A DNA stretch of 64,000 bases from Lucifuga dentata (Eukaryota > Chordata > Actinopteri > Ophidiiformes > Bythitidae): NCBI GenBank assembly GCA_014773175.1, contig VXCM01000447.1, positions 124,001 to 188,000 of the forward strand, given 5' to 3'. Made by a program: the position numbers and the translations under genes. How positions within the stretch are numbered: position 1 is the first letter of the stretch; the number at the start of each line of letters is the position of its first letter. Below are positions 37,800 through 51,489 of this stretch, one piece after another. The notes under the pieces were generated by a model. That model was not told the DNA's origin. It saw nothing but the letters and a program-made list of their open reading frames with translations, and did not search any database.

Positions 37800-38316
37800 A
37801 TAATGCTACATTTACACCGCCAGCTACAGGTGACCCAATTACAGTTTTGCTCACATGGCACATATACACAATTTACATGTAAACGGTTTTTTAAAAAGCA
37901 AATGGAAAAGCATATTCTGAGATTCATTTGGGCCACATTCATAAGTGGAAATAATTGTGATATGGAAATCATACCCGCACATCATCATCATCATCATCAT
38001 CTTCTACTTTGCATATGAATGGTGTAGCAATGGTCATTGCTGCACACACACACCAAAGCAGCAACTACCGCTCTAGTCCTTCTTCTCCACCTTCAAATTT
38101 AAATAACTGACCTCGGAAATAAAAACAATAGCTTATATAATTATTTGAATACATTGCAGCATTTGGTTTACTTCCATCTCAGGAACTAACCCTCATTTAC
38201 ACATCGGGTTTGGGGGATTAAAAAGCTTTCAAAAAATTGGATATAAGTAAATAATAAGAAGAAGAATAAGAATAAGAATAATACTTGGGCATCAAGACTT
38301 GTATTGTGAACGTTTA
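37800..38316 (+). mobile_element. decayed second copy of the GGCTGGATTTACAC element
   Basis: CTACATTTACACCGCCAGC at the left parallels the 42041 copy, followed by the same order of phrases (GCTCACATGGCACATATA, TTTGGGCCACATTCATA, GTGGAAATAA) and the right-hand GCATCAAGACTTGTA before a lost end. An ATC trinucleotide run lies at 37980-38001. Confidence 0.65.
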
Positions 38317-40850
38317 GTATTTCTGAGACTAGGTTACTTGGGTGAATGCAATTTTGAGATTTGATAAAACTGATTTTGTCATTAATGTATTTCTGTTTTT
38401 TTTCTGTCCTTCCTGCTTTCTGGGAACTGTGTCAGTCCCTTTCTTCTCTTTACATCATGCTCCAGAAACAGCTAAGCTCATGCTCATGCTCTGGCTTTTT
38501 GAAATTACATAATTGACCATTAACTTTGAAAGCAGGGGAATAGGCTGCTCTGTGCTGTTACTTTCTCATTCTGCAACCAATGGCTTTCCATACAAAATAA
38601 AAGCCCACGTACTGTATTTCTGTAATTTTGCTTAAAAACCTCTCTAGCTTTGCTGGACTGCAAGAAACCAAAGGTACCATAGCCTACAACGAACAACATG
38701 TTCCAATATATAACTTTTTCAGGTATTGGAAAATATTTTTTGAAAATCATTTACTATCACCTTGTATATCAAAAAATGTCATTTCGAAGTTCATTAGTTT
38801 ATTTTGTATATTTGTTACTGGGTCTGCTCACGTTTTGATTTGCACCGAAACAGGCAGCTAAAAATAGACATCGAATAACCTTAATGGATGACGCCCCCCT
38901 CCCTCTGTGACGTTGGAATCTATGAATGCGTCCTCATACACAGTCACACACACACACACACACACACACATTAAAAATGGGCAGCTCTAATCCCCATGTA
39001 TGTATGTGTGTGAATATGCACTGTTCAGGCATCATTTCCAATCATAACTCAGATGCTGAGAATTATATACCAAATGTTAGTTTTAACCTGGAGATTTTTC
39101 TCATTAGCCTCTGCCTCACTATCAAATGGTTGAGAGGGAACTGAGCTCTATGCTGACGCATTACGAGGATTTCAAATTACGATCTAACTCGTTCACTCGG
39201 AAAATGTAAATCAGGTCCAGTGATGTCATAAAACTCTAATACAGGTTGCTTGCTTTGACTAATGTTTTACCTGTTTACTCACTTTCCTAATTTCGGTTTT
39301 ATTTTCTATTCATGATTTTATTTTACTTTCAGTTTCACTACTGTAGCTTTTAAAACATTTCTGTTTAGTTTTAGCTCAATCAAAAGATTTCTGCAGTAGC
39401 CCTACTTGAAGGCTGGCATTTCATATAGTCTGGCAAACATCCCCGATTCAGCAAATAGCAATTAACATCACTATAGTTTCCAAATAGCAGCTTTATTAAA
39501 GCACAATATTTCAGTTTGTTGATTTAAAGTTACATGTTCACCATGCTGTCAACCCAGTAGGGAGTAGAATGAGGAATTACGTTGACAGTCCCATGGTTCC
39601 TGTTTTCTAATTTTACATCAGATAAAAATGGGATGATGAGTTTCCTGACTGTGTTCTTAGTAATCAAACCCTGGTTGCTAAGAGACTAATGGAAAGTCAG
39701 GGGCTAAAGGAATGGACAGGGTGAGTCACTGACCAGGGGAAAGAGTAGGCAAAAGAGGAAATTAAAGCGGAAAAAGAGGGGAGAAAAAGAGATCATTTAT
39801 AGCAACGATCAGCCACCACATCACTACGGAAAATAATGAGTATAATTATCTTCATAATTCCTTGTCGCCTCATATTCCAAATAACGTCTGTTTACTTATG
39901 TGAGCATGTGCTGCATTCACCCACATTAATCTTTAAGCCCAGCTTCTCCCCGTGTGACTGCTTTTGGCTGATACAAGTTTATCATTGCTATTACTATTTA
40001 AAATATTGGATTTAATATGCAGATTTTCATGTTCATGTTTCATTAAGGGCTCTATTTTGAAAGTCTGGCAGTTTTTTAATGTGCAAAACACACACTGATC
40101 CACTTCTATCCCCCCTTACTGCAGCACCACTGGGCACACAGAGTGAAAAAAGCCTGTTTTAGTTACTGTTTCTTTAAGGCCCCCTTAAAGTGAGCTCCTT
40201 TCATCTGTTTCCAGTTGCATCAGGCCTAAGTTAACAACTTGACATGGTGGACGCTGGCCAGAAACAGAAACTTGCCTCCTACTGTGGGAAAGATCACATC
40301 AAAACTTTCAATTTAAATAAATAGACTGATCACCTGAGTGGACTTTTCTATCAAATTTATTAATCACTAACACACGTGAAGCAAATACAGGTTAAAACAT
40401 ATTGGTGAAATGTAGTGTTAGACTAAAACATGCGTGTCAGTGTGTTTTATTAATTACTTACACAACATGCAAATGATAAAGTACTGCCTCTTTCAAGGCA
40501 AATGCCAAAAGATGCCAGTAACAAGCATTTTTGAATGAGGGGAGCATGGTTGCATGATGCTATTTTCCCTAATCAACATAATAAATCTCGTGCTGTGTTT
40601 TATGAATTACCATCAATGTGTCTTGCAACTTAATATTCTTTCCAATGGCCAAAGCTTTTGTGAAGTGTTTATTTCTGAAGCTACAGTGCAGGGATGACAA
40701 ATGTTTCTCTCCCCGTTTACACCTGGTAGTACACGCTGACATGATCCATTATGGTATTAGGTAACACGACTGTGGGTGAAGGGAGGACATGTGTTCCTGT
40801 TGGGCTTAGCATGACTGAATCTGAACTGAGGTTTTTTCCTTGACATTTAA

Positions 40851-40894
<44 letters not shown>

Positions 40895-42040
40895 TTTGTG
40901 GAACTTCTACTGATGAATTTTACTCTCAATACATCAATAGATCAACCTGATGAAAACCCACAGAAAAAGATAATTAACAAGTATGCATAAAGCCTTGGAA
41001 ACAAGTCTGCACAAATACGTATACAAATAAGTACAAGTACAACAATACACACACACAAATAATATAAGAATTATATTACTGCCAAAAATGGACCTGATAA
41101 ATACTGTATTGTATAAAGCATTTTAATAAACAAGTAAGCAGTGCGTCATCTGTTACAGACATTAATAGCTTTACTGTTGCAAAATATGCGACACAAAAAT
41201 TCCTATTTCCAGAAGTAAAATTAAAGCTCATAATTGTCAGTTTTAATTTTTTAAAAAAATATCTAATATAAAATAGGAAATAAAAGAAAATCAAATATAA
41301 GAACTAATAAGAAAAATGTCCGAGTGGAAATCAGAATATAAATAAATCACTTGTAAAGAAAAGTCTCTCTCTCTCTCTTTTTAAAGTTATTTTAAGGATG
41401 TCTGGCACACATCTGCGTCTTTCTCCATGTCTCTTCACTTTCTATTACCGGAAACATATTCTGGTTGTGCTCAACTGTAGATATTATCATTTACTGTAAA
41501 CTGCAGTGAGCAGCTTCCTCTGGAAACAGGAAACAATATATTTTTTGCATGACCATAAAAAATTAGGATACAAATCCAACAATCATTTCCTTTTACAAAT
41601 CCAGTCCTTTTGGTTAAAATCAGTTAAAACAAAAGCAGTGAGTCATGAGTTCAATCAATCATCCCACATTTGCTTGAATTTTAATATCCCTGAAACTTGG
41701 AAACCCTGAGAAACCTGCCAGAAAACAGTAAAGCTGGGAAACTTTCATTGTCATTTCATCAAGAGTCATAGCATAATCTTTGTTTCCAGGAATAAAATGG
41801 CAAAAAGCTAAGGTGTATCAACTATCGCATCCAAACAATTCCAGTGCAACATGCTCCAGGTGATTGATGGTGCTTTCAACTGCCTATCAGATCGTAAATG
41901 TTTGTTTTTGTTTTTTTTTATTTGGTGCCTGGAGAGGGTACTACAAGGCTGTTACAGCAAAGGAGACTTGGAGAATAAACTATTTATGTGCCCCCAATTT
42001 GAACTCAAACCCTGAGGATCACTAAAGCCCCTCCAGCTAT
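38317..42040. other. intergenic, microsatellites only
   Basis: AC repeat at 38944-38970 and GA repeat at 40855-40892. Open frames present are short and unrecognised. Confidence 0.45.
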
Positions 42041-42809
42041 TAAGGCTGGATTTACACGACCACGCACATGCGACCTGATTCTGATCTTTTGCTCACGTGA
42101 CACATATCGGATACGCTTCCTGAAGATGTAAATGGTAAAATGCCACATGTAATCGGATATTCTCAGATCTGTTTTGGGCCACTTGCATATGTGGAAATAA
42201 ATCGGATACGTATCACATATCTACCAATGCAACTGCTGTCTAAATACACAGATTGGAATTTCTTTCCCATTCCAACTCCGACGTAACATTCCAACTTACT
42301 GTATCTTACATCATATGGATGATGTAAGCCATCAATGCAATGACCACTCTATAAATACTGTAGAAAGAGGACATACTATATATATCAGACATACTGGTTT
42401 GTGTTTATGTCAAATAGAGGTGACAGTGTGTGATAACAGGCTCCCGTTACAGCAGCAAAACTCCAACTCCACCTCCACCTGCTTCTCCGTGATCGCCAGA
42501 CAAAAATATGTGTCCTAATGGGAGAGATAAATGCTCAAACATATTCTCTCTGCATCTGAAAGTTGCTAACCTGGTGATCATATTTTTAAATAGTTCTCTC
42601 ATATTCATCCATTGAAGTGTTTTGTTTACATGCATCTCAGAAATGTGCGCATGTGTAGCTCCATCCGAGCTGCTACATTTAGCTGTATAAATACAGGTAT
42701 CAGATATGAGTCACTTAAGAAAGAAAATGTAAATACGCTGAACAAAAATTCGGATATAGGCAAAATATCAGAATTGAGCATCAAGACTTGTAGTGTAAAT
42801 CCAGCCTTA
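42041..42809. mobile_element. non-autonomous DNA transposon with TTAAGGCTGGATTTACAC ends
   Basis: 769 bp with perfect 17-bp terminal inverted repeats TAAGGCTGGATTTACAC / GTGTAAATCCAGCCTTA. The left flank reads TTAA and the right TTAG, which suggests insertion into TTAA, as for Kolobok or piggyBac elements. No transposase frame. Confidence 0.82.
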
Positions 42810-43180
42810 GAGGCTTGTGGAAAAGACTTCACGAGAAGTGAACTTGCTGCAAGTCTTACTGTACCTGCGATTCTTTCAAACACTAGTAAAGTATGTGGGA
42901 CGAACCTTGTGAGACAGAAATGACTGCTGATGCAAAGGAACTGAAAGCAGTCACACGTGGAAAAGGCCAACTCATTTGTAATCACATTTATTTATAATTT
43001 CTCTTTTTTTCCCAACCAAACCAATCAAAAGGCCTCTTAGCATGAGATGCTAATTAGAAAAACCAACAGATGGAACCAACACTTCACCAGTGAATTCCTG
43101 AATCTTCCAAACCTCTCCCTCACCTCTCCATCTGAGATTGGTTTTGCTGAAGCAATCATTGTAAAAGTCTGTATGTAGAC

Positions 43181-43605
43181 TTAAAAGACCATACAGATCA
43201 TTTTGTATTTGAGCCTAATATATAAGAGGCAATTATAAGTGAACAGCACTTGAGTCCAAGACAAATTTCCCCACTGGGACAATAAAGTATAATTGTATCA
43301 TATACATCAATTTTCATTCATGTTACATTACTGACAATCATTTCCCAAAGGATAAAACTGTATTTCAGCTTTCCTGATATTTAGCAAAATCTCTTAATCT
43401 TTCAAAATCAAATATTCAAGCAATACACCTACCTTAAAAATCAAAGTTTCTCCTAATACTCCTAATACTTAATAAGATAAGGGACAAACTAACATGAAAA
43501 CTAAAATACGGTTTATGTTTTGGAAAGTAGTTGTCAGCAGCATAACGTGTATCCAGATAGCATACATTAGGCTCAAACGTGCAAAATCACCAGTAAGCTC
43601 CTTTA
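43181..43605 (-). mobile_element. TTAA-ended MITE family, copy 6 (internally deleted)
   Basis: 425 bp. Starts TTAAAAGACCATAC and ends ACCAGTAAGCTCCTTTA; both inverted-repeat arms are kept but the central TCTCAAGCATGTTT portion is gone. Confidence 0.8.
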
Positions 43606-44092
43606 TGCTTGAATGCTCCAGGAGCAGTAATCAGCAATAAATCTCCAAAGGGGTACAAAAATAAGCAGCTCTAAAAGTTCTACTCCATCCATGAGCTGGA
43701 ATTTGTAGCTCTTTTGTGAATAAATTCCTGGATTACTGTACTAACATGGTGCCAGATTCCTGCTTGAGGACAGACAACAATCCTCCTACATACTTTATAA
43801 ATGAGCCAAATGCCACTGGCCACAGATGGCTGGCAGGACTTGCCACATATAATTTTGACATTCAGCATCACTGTAACACACTGAAGCACATTTGTTATCC
43901 AGGATCTGCCAACACAAAGAATTAAAGCCCTCTGCTGCCAGGCTAGATTCAATGGTTCCCAGAGCTTTTCTCTCACAGATTAGCAGTTCATTGGGATTCT
44001 CTCCAAGTGTGATTCAAGCAAGTAAGCACTTGTGACACAAAAGAAAGCAACCCTAACCCTGAAAACACTTAAAAGACAATTTAAGCCATAAA

Positions 44093-44450
44093 GCAGGAAT
44101 ACTCAAATACTAGTCTCAGAGGTCCATTTATCAAAATTCCATTCCACAGAATTATGTAAGAAGTTGATCAAACTGGTAAAGTTTTATGGTTTGTACCTCT
44201 GTGTTTTGGAATAATTTTGGCCAAAAATGGGCATGTTTGATGTCACAGTGGCGTTTTATGTTATGTCTCTTCACAACGGCCACTGTTTTATTGCAAATCA
44301 AGCACATTGGTCTCATGCTTCCCTTGTTTTGAATGAACGTTAAGTATTTCTCAGTCCACTCAGTCAACCTTTCACTGCCAACCTTTCCTGTCTTCCTTTG
44401 GCTAGGTGTTTCTACCTGAGCTTCTACCTCCGACAACAAGCTTGCTAACT
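44093..44450 (-). pseudogene. hAT transposase N-terminal fragment with BED-like zinc finger
   Basis: A 95-codon open frame (44439-44152) encodes WTEKYLTFIQNKG followed by CLICNKTVAVVKRHNIKRH and CDIKH, a Cys-x2-Cys...His-x4-His arrangement typical of the BED-type N-terminus of hAT transposases in the GTF2IRD2/ZBED-like group. The frame stops soon after, so the catalytic part is absent. The left boundary CAGGAATACTCAAATAC (44093) resembles the start of the element at 49286. A truncated hAT copy, not a host gene. Confidence 0.7.
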
Positions 44451-44619
44451 GCAGCTACTAGCAGCAGGGACATGAGAGCAAAATGTCACTTGCAAGCAGT
44501 CTGGGGCAGCAAAATTTTTACTCATTACTCATCTCTGTAAAACTATATTTTGGGCCACATCTGGACAGGGGTCATCTACTGAAAGATTTTGATTTCATAG
44601 CATTTGAAACAACCAGCGT

Positions 44620-47600
44620 TTCCAATGTTTCAGAACATTTCAGAACTGTTTCAAAGGTTTTGAAATTGCCATATCCAATAATAAATGATGTTGGACCAAT
44701 AGCATAATCAGGTGTGCTGACTGCCTAAATATTGCCAACATATTGCACTGAAATAATGAGACGTGTTACTTACCTGTGTTGTGGTCCTCAGGTAAAAGAA
44801 TCTGCCTGGGATTTCACCTCAATTTATACTTCCTGGTTGTACCATGTCTATGGTTATTGTATATGGTTGCTTGAAGGTAGTAGCTATTTTGACTGTTATC
44901 CAAGTAAATGTTTATTGACAAATTAACATGAGCGTAGGAATTGTAAATATATAAATATATTTATGTATTGGCTGATTGTTAGTTTGTGTAGGTATATGTT
45001 AAACTCCCCATTGCTGGTTTGTGCCACTAAGGTGAATCACCTGGGAGGGAATGATGGGATTTTTTTGCTGCCTTTGTTGGAACTGAGAAACTGTAACTCA
45101 GAATTACATCATTTATGACCATCGCTCGTTTGAGCTAAACAAAGTGAGAAAACATGGACGCCTCCATGAAAACTTTTCTTTGGTTGAATTTGGCTAAATG
45201 ACTATTAATATAATTTTAAATTACCTGCTAGTCACATTACTACAGACAAATTAAATTCTTGAGTAAAGCAATCCATTCACCTGATAGTTTTTACTGTTAC
45301 TATTACTATTTTAAAAGAGATTTTTTATTTCGAAAAAGATAACATAATTCAACTTTCTTCTTATTTCGTGAAGTGTTACATACTTACACGCCTCGGCCTC
45401 TGTTTTCTTTTTTATGATTCAGTTAGCAGATACGTGACCAGTTGCCAAGACAGAATCTGCTGAAAACCCCCTTCAGTCCCTCTCATACCATTACTCACCA
45501 CATTCTTACTGCTGGAAGATAAACTACATTCATCTGAGTTAGGACTGATATTTGCTGGCAAGTATTTCCAAAATATTTCTCTTTCTGAAAAGGAGGTTTG
45601 TGTATCAGTGGTGGAGCCTTTGCCAGATGTAGTTTTTAAGAAATATGAGAGTGTAAAGCCATGACTTCACTGTGTGTATGCAGCTGTGGAATACTAACGT
45701 AATAGCTGTTTCATCCCACTCTTCTATGTGCAGATTTTTTCCTCCTGGACCAAGAATGTTTTTATTTAGAAATCTATTAGTTTTGTATTGCTCTGTAGAG
45801 AGGACAAGAAAACTCCCCTTGGATACAATAAGAACTCCAGAGTGGAATATTGGCTTATTACTGTAATTGTAAGCAAAATCGAACAGGCTCAGCTGGTGCA
45901 TATTAGTGTTTGTCCCGTTTCATTTGCCATCATATTTGCATCACCATGTACCTCCATAAAGCCCATGAAATATAACAGGAAGTATCCATGCTGCAAAGCA
46001 GATAAAGCATATAGCATGCACACACACACACACACGATCTCTTCTTTTTTATGCACCTAGAACAAACATGTCATTATACTTAGTCATGCCTCTTAAAGAA
46101 ACCAAACAAACACAAATTTATGTTTGTACAACTTCAACTGATTAACAAATGAAGAACGGACAAAGAAAAACAAGCAGGCGGATGGAAAAGGAAAAAAAGG
46201 TATTCAGGTCAGAGTTCATTTGTTACATAAACTAATGGCTTGGACAGAGGAAGACACAGATCTGAAAATCGTTCGACTGTGGCGAACACCTGCAGATGCA
46301 GTTCAGTACACTTAATCCATGTGTAAACCTTGTATTGATTAGTGAATGCAACGTGTGATTGTGTGGATGCACACAAATTTATATGTGTGTGCACGTGTAC
46401 CCCAGAAGGTGCAGTTTGTTTGTCCCTACATATGTGTGTTTATATATATTTAGTTGCACACAATAAAAGATACACCCTTGGATTTTCCAGGTATGATGGT
46501 TTTCTGAAGCAATAATCTTCCATCTCCTCCACACTCCTTTTTTAAACTGATACTAAGATGCCAACACCAAAAATAGACAAGATTGCACTGTTTCATCTGT
46601 GAACAATGAAGAACATATTGGATCTTTAGATGTCAAAGTATCTTAAGAGCTTTTGATGTTTAATAAGTAATGTATCAAACAAGGACAGCAGCTCCAGTGG
46701 GTTTTATTTCCTAAAGAAGCATCCTTCAGCCTTTTTAAGGGCCATTTACAGATGCAATTTATAACTGCTTCATGGCTCAGAAATGTACTATGAGGGGTGT
46801 GTAGAGATGGTTAGAGATTTTTTTCAGACAAATACCATTGCTTGTATTCCTGACTAATCAGAATCTATCAAGGTAAAAATAAATCCTAGTGCCAATAAAG
46901 TGAACATGGCCTGAACACGACAACATATTGAATGGCTGAAATTTACTGTAGGAATACTTGCCAGGCATCATATGAAGGTATCCGCAAAAAGTTTAACCAA
47001 TCAGACTGAATCAGATTGAAATCAATACTGAAGTGAATAGTGATCAATAGTTAGTGAAGGCGAGTTTGGTTTCAGCTTGCAGTGTAGCATCCACTGACCA
47101 ATCAAAAGGCTTTTAAATAAACCCTCTCTGTTGTGATGGAAATCAGATGATGGTCGGTTAATGTGAGTGGCGTCATGTTCCTGTGTGAATTTATGCTCTG
47201 AGCTCCAGTGTTTTTTTTGTTTTTTTTTTTTNTTGTTTTTTTTTTTTGTATTAGCTATTTAACAGGACGAAATGTGTGTCTTTTCATTTCTGTTCAACAC
47301 TTTTTCATTTTTCTTAATGCCTTTAATCAGTAATTTAAGTCTATCATTAAAAATGGTCAAATATCCTAGCATATTGAAAGGCGGAAGCAATTTCTTGCCT
47401 GACGGGTACTATCCAAGCCTCCCAAATCCTTCTGATTCATGCGTCCCTCTGCAGCTCTGTATGTTCTAAGCCGTGGCCTTAAGATAATCCAGAGCCACAT
47501 GGCAGCAGAGGATAGATGAGAAATTTGACCTTATCTGGCAATATGAAAAGAATCACAGCTCTAGCTGTATTATAAAGTGGTAAACAAAGCTGGGTCAAAT

Positions 47601-49285
47601 GGAAAATCACTAAATAGAATACAAACACAAAATGTATTATTAACAAACATTTATGGATATTTGTAGGTATATTCTGCAGAATGCAGGTTGGAGGAACATA
47701 TTTCTAACCTCACACAACTGATATTTTGGAATCGTCGGACAAAATGAAGAATTTGTAATGTCATGGCAAAAAAGTTAACATTTTCCCTCCTACTAAAGAA
47801 TAAAAGTTGATTGAAAATGCGTAACTACAGACAAGAGCCTGTGGATGAAAAGACGAGAGAAGCCCAGACCCCAGGAGAGGCCATGACCTTGGGTGCTAGT
47901 CTAGTCTGTCTGCGCCACAGGCTAGCAATGCTTCTAGATCTTGCATATATGTTTCCACGTGTATCTTGAGATCAGAGAATCAGAGTTGCAAGACATCATA
48001 GTGTTACACAGAACTCACACACAAGACTTTATTGGTTTTCTGGCCGAAGCCTTTATTTTAATCTCCACAGCTCTTCCAGTAAAGTGTTTATGAAACTTTT
48101 CTGCCAAAGCGTTCTGTGCTTATGTTATTACTGGCCTGGGTGCGTAAATCTGTGTGTTTGTATTCATTCCAGTAGCTGACTCAGGTGATGAGGTGTTGAC
48201 GTGGATATTGTTTCTATTCTCATTAATGCATGAAATCAGCTAACTGAGGAGAAAATGCTGTCGTTGTCTGGAGATATGAAAGGAAGAAGACAGCAGCCAG
48301 ATGAAGGCTCCTGTGGTCATATGAAGTGAAGCGTGAGCGTCATCTTTTCACACTCATGGGGCACTGATTTCTGTGATTACACATATCTATTTATTTATTT
48401 ATTTATTTATTTTGTTAGTTTATCATTGACAGTAAGCTTCCTGAATGGCATTTTTAAAACTTAGAAAGAGAAACTTGACCTCTTAGGGTGATTATTTCCT
48501 CATTTTTGTATGTAAACTACCCATTTTTATACAATACATTTATACTATCTTGTAATTTTATTTCTATTTCTTTTGTAGAATGAATTTGCTTATTGCTTAT
48601 GGCATTGTTTTAATTTGTGTATTGTTTTGAATTAAACACGCAGCATAATGTTTAACTGTAAAGTGAACAGCTCATTCTGAATGGGTATTTTTTACTGTGT
48701 GGCGTTTAGGGCTTCTGTAACAATCTGTTCATTCCTGCACTATACTGACTCTATGATTTTATTTTTGCTTTATTGGTAACTATAAATATCTATGGTGAAG
48801 CTCCAAGCTGAGCAGTGAGTCAAATAAGTTCCACTAACAATGGAATAAGCATTTCAGAAAGGGCATGCTATGATGACATCATGATAGGCGAGTCATACCT
48901 GTTAATTTTCGCTGCTTTGAATGACACACTCGCACGAATGAAATCAGAGTGGGGGTGGAGGGAAACAATGCTGCATGGCACAGAGCAGTGAAGGTGGAGA
49001 GGAAATGATTAAGAAATAGATTGCCTGCTTATATTATTATGGATATTCTTGATACTTTGCTCAGAGATTAAATAGTTTTTTCATCAGCTACATGCATTGG
49101 ATCGCCGTCAGCTACAACACATAATGAACACGTAATGTGTCCCCACAGAGGCTTCCTGTCAGTCCAGATGTCCCTGAATTTAACTTTTGTAGAAACTGGT
49201 AAAGTTTCAAGAGTAAAGGGAAGAGTTTTCTCTTTAGTGGATTTGTCAAAATACCGAGCATCATGTCACACACAATCATATGCAG
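44620..49285. other. intergenic, little recognised
   Basis: Bases 44620-44690 match one end of the GATGGCAATTTC hAT MITE. N at 47232 in T-rich sequence; TTTA repeat at 48388-48413. No gene found. Confidence 0.45.
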
Positions 49286-49660
49286 CAGGGGTACTCAAAT
49301 ACAAATCTTAAAGGTCCACAAAGAAAATTTACAATAAGACGAAAGTCCATTTAGTAAGGTCAGTCAAGCTAGGGTTGGATTGTGGTGCTCAATGAGCCCA
49401 GCGCTGTGTCAACCCATCGTTGTCATGGAGATGACAGGACGCTGAATGTGACTGGACCAAACCAAAGCAGAGTAGACATTCTCATTCTCAGTGGCACGGT
49501 CAGACATTCAAGAAAATGGAGAATTTTGACTTGTTGTGTCACAGCGATGTCTTGCATTTAATACAAATAATACTTACGAAAAGTAGAATTTGCTCAGAGT
49601 CCAGAGACATTTGTGGTTCGGTCCGGATCCGGACCGCAGTCTGGACTTTGAGGATGACTG
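49286..49660. mobile_element. non-autonomous hAT element
   Basis: 375 bp beginning CAGGGGTACTCAAATAC and ending CTTTGAGGATGACTG, an imperfect inverted pair of the CAGGGGT..TCAAA type. The 8 bases on the left (ATATGCAG) and right (ATATACAA) match at six positions, as expected for an aged 8-bp target duplication. Confidence 0.75.
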
Positions 49661-50470
49661 ATATACAATATGTACACACAACCTGAAATACTTCATTATG
49701 ACAGCAGTTACAGTGCTTATTAATTATCCCAGCTTTCTTTGATTGCATCATACTGTGTAAAAAGCCCAAACCATGAAATAAAGGATCACAGCTCAAAAAG
49801 TAGAACCCATGTGGATTAGACATTAACCTTGTGAGAGATACTTCAATTACAAAGAAAGTTGGGGGGAAAAAAAGTTGAAGAAATTTCCTGAACAAGTGGA
49901 ACTTTTCAAAGTTTGATTGATATTTTATAGCTGAAATAGAAGGAGAAAATCAGAGTGTATAAATGTGCTTCGCTGAAGTGAGCACACTAATGATGTATTG
50001 GCTGCTAGACAGGAGCACCTGATACTCCACAGTCCATTACACATAACACAAACACATGACATCACACATTGTATAACATCATGGAGCAAGTCAGAAATGA
50101 AATGAAGCTGAGCGAAAGAAATACAAATGAGAATAAATCTAATGAGGTCACAGTCACCATCACCACAAGGAGGCATAATCATCATGAGGGACAACACACA
50201 CACACACACATGCACATGTAGTACTGCGACTAAAACAAGTATTTACACTTTAAACGAAAACATTACCAAGCTTTTATTTCTGAGCCCTGTACTGTTGTAA
50301 CTGTGCAAATGAAACTTGAGGGAATAGGGTGGAAAATAAGGGTACAAGCAATGAAGAGAATGAACTAGCAACCCTCACTTTATACACACACACACACACA
50401 CATACTGCCAGAGATGGAAAGACTGACCAGACAGCTACCATTTTGTGTGAACGCCTCCCCCATCCGTAAT

Positions 50471-50529
<59 letters not shown>
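50471..50529. repeat. (AC)n microsatellite
   Basis: About 59 bases of pure AC, with a smaller AC run at 50385-50402. Confidence 0.95.
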
Positions 50530-50530
<1 letters not shown>

Positions 50531-50657
50531 CATGAATGAGCAAAAGCAGCTGGGTAGCTGTAATGTTTCTTTTGAAAATTTGCCAAGAGTTGACAGGGTA
50601 GGCTGAGCTGAGAAACAAGGATTAATCAAGGCTTAAACCCTTTTACTGTAAGGCAAA

Positions 50658-50712
50658 TAGAGAAGAGAAGAGAAGAGAAGAGAAGAGAAGAGAAGAGAAG
50701 AGAAGAGAAGAG
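50658..50712. repeat. (AGAAG)n pentanucleotide repeat
   Basis: About eleven uninterrupted 5-base units. The stretch 49661-51248 that holds it and the AC runs contains nothing else recognisable. Confidence 0.95.
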
Positions 50713-51248
50713 GGAAATCCAGGTTGTCTGAATATGAAGTGTGCCTTAAACACTAAAATATAATGTACACCAATTAATAGGTTGCTTTTGAATGTGTTGT
50801 AAGTATGAGGACACTTTATGTATATATTTATATTATATATTTATATTATCTATATTAAACTGAATGTGACATAAGAGCTCCATTAGTGTTCAGCATTGAA
50901 AAATCAATATTCAACACTACTATTATTGGACCTACTGATACAGTTGTATGTCTTTGTTAGTGTGCCTTTGTACAGTTATTGCAAAGGTAACTTTCTTTAA
51001 CAGCAACAAAACATATAGCAGTCTAGAAATTGTTGCTCATACATTTTAGATTTAATGGGTTGAAAACTTCACCCATGTATGACATGAAAGTTAAAAGCCA
51101 CCATAATAACGCTGTCATAAAGGTAAATTTAGAAATGCTATCATGCAGCATGCACATTAATTTGGAAGACACTGACTCTGCAAGCATAAAAACGATGTTC
51201 TGGAAATCAAGGAAAGTGTTTATGCTACATATTTAAATGTAGATTTTG

Positions 51249-51489
51249 TAGGGATGGCAGTTATGGCACCCAGGATCAATAAGTTTCGAAGCCTTTTGAA
51301 ACTTTCAGTTTTGAAGCAGGGTCTACGACACTGTCTCGAAGCATCAGTCATGTGACCACCATGTCAGCTTTCCACATTCTAGAATTGCAGTTAAGGTTTC
51401 TGCCAGCAGGGTGAGCACAACCAATGTTTTGAAACATTTTTAAACAATGTGTTTCAAACTGTTTTGAAGAGTTGAAATTGCCATCTCTA
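51249..51489. mobile_element. hAT MITE (241 bp) with perfect 8-bp target duplication
   Basis: Ends TAGGGATGGCA and TGCCATCTCTA, flanked on both sides by AGATTTTG (51241-51248 and 51490-51497). The interior contains GTTTTGAAGCAGGGTCTA and many TTTGAAAC phrases shared with the copy at 52961. An N join at 51613 follows in an A run. Confidence 0.92.

Noticed and set aside
50274..50618. Cys-Val repeat open frames
   Set aside because: Translation of an AC microsatellite.
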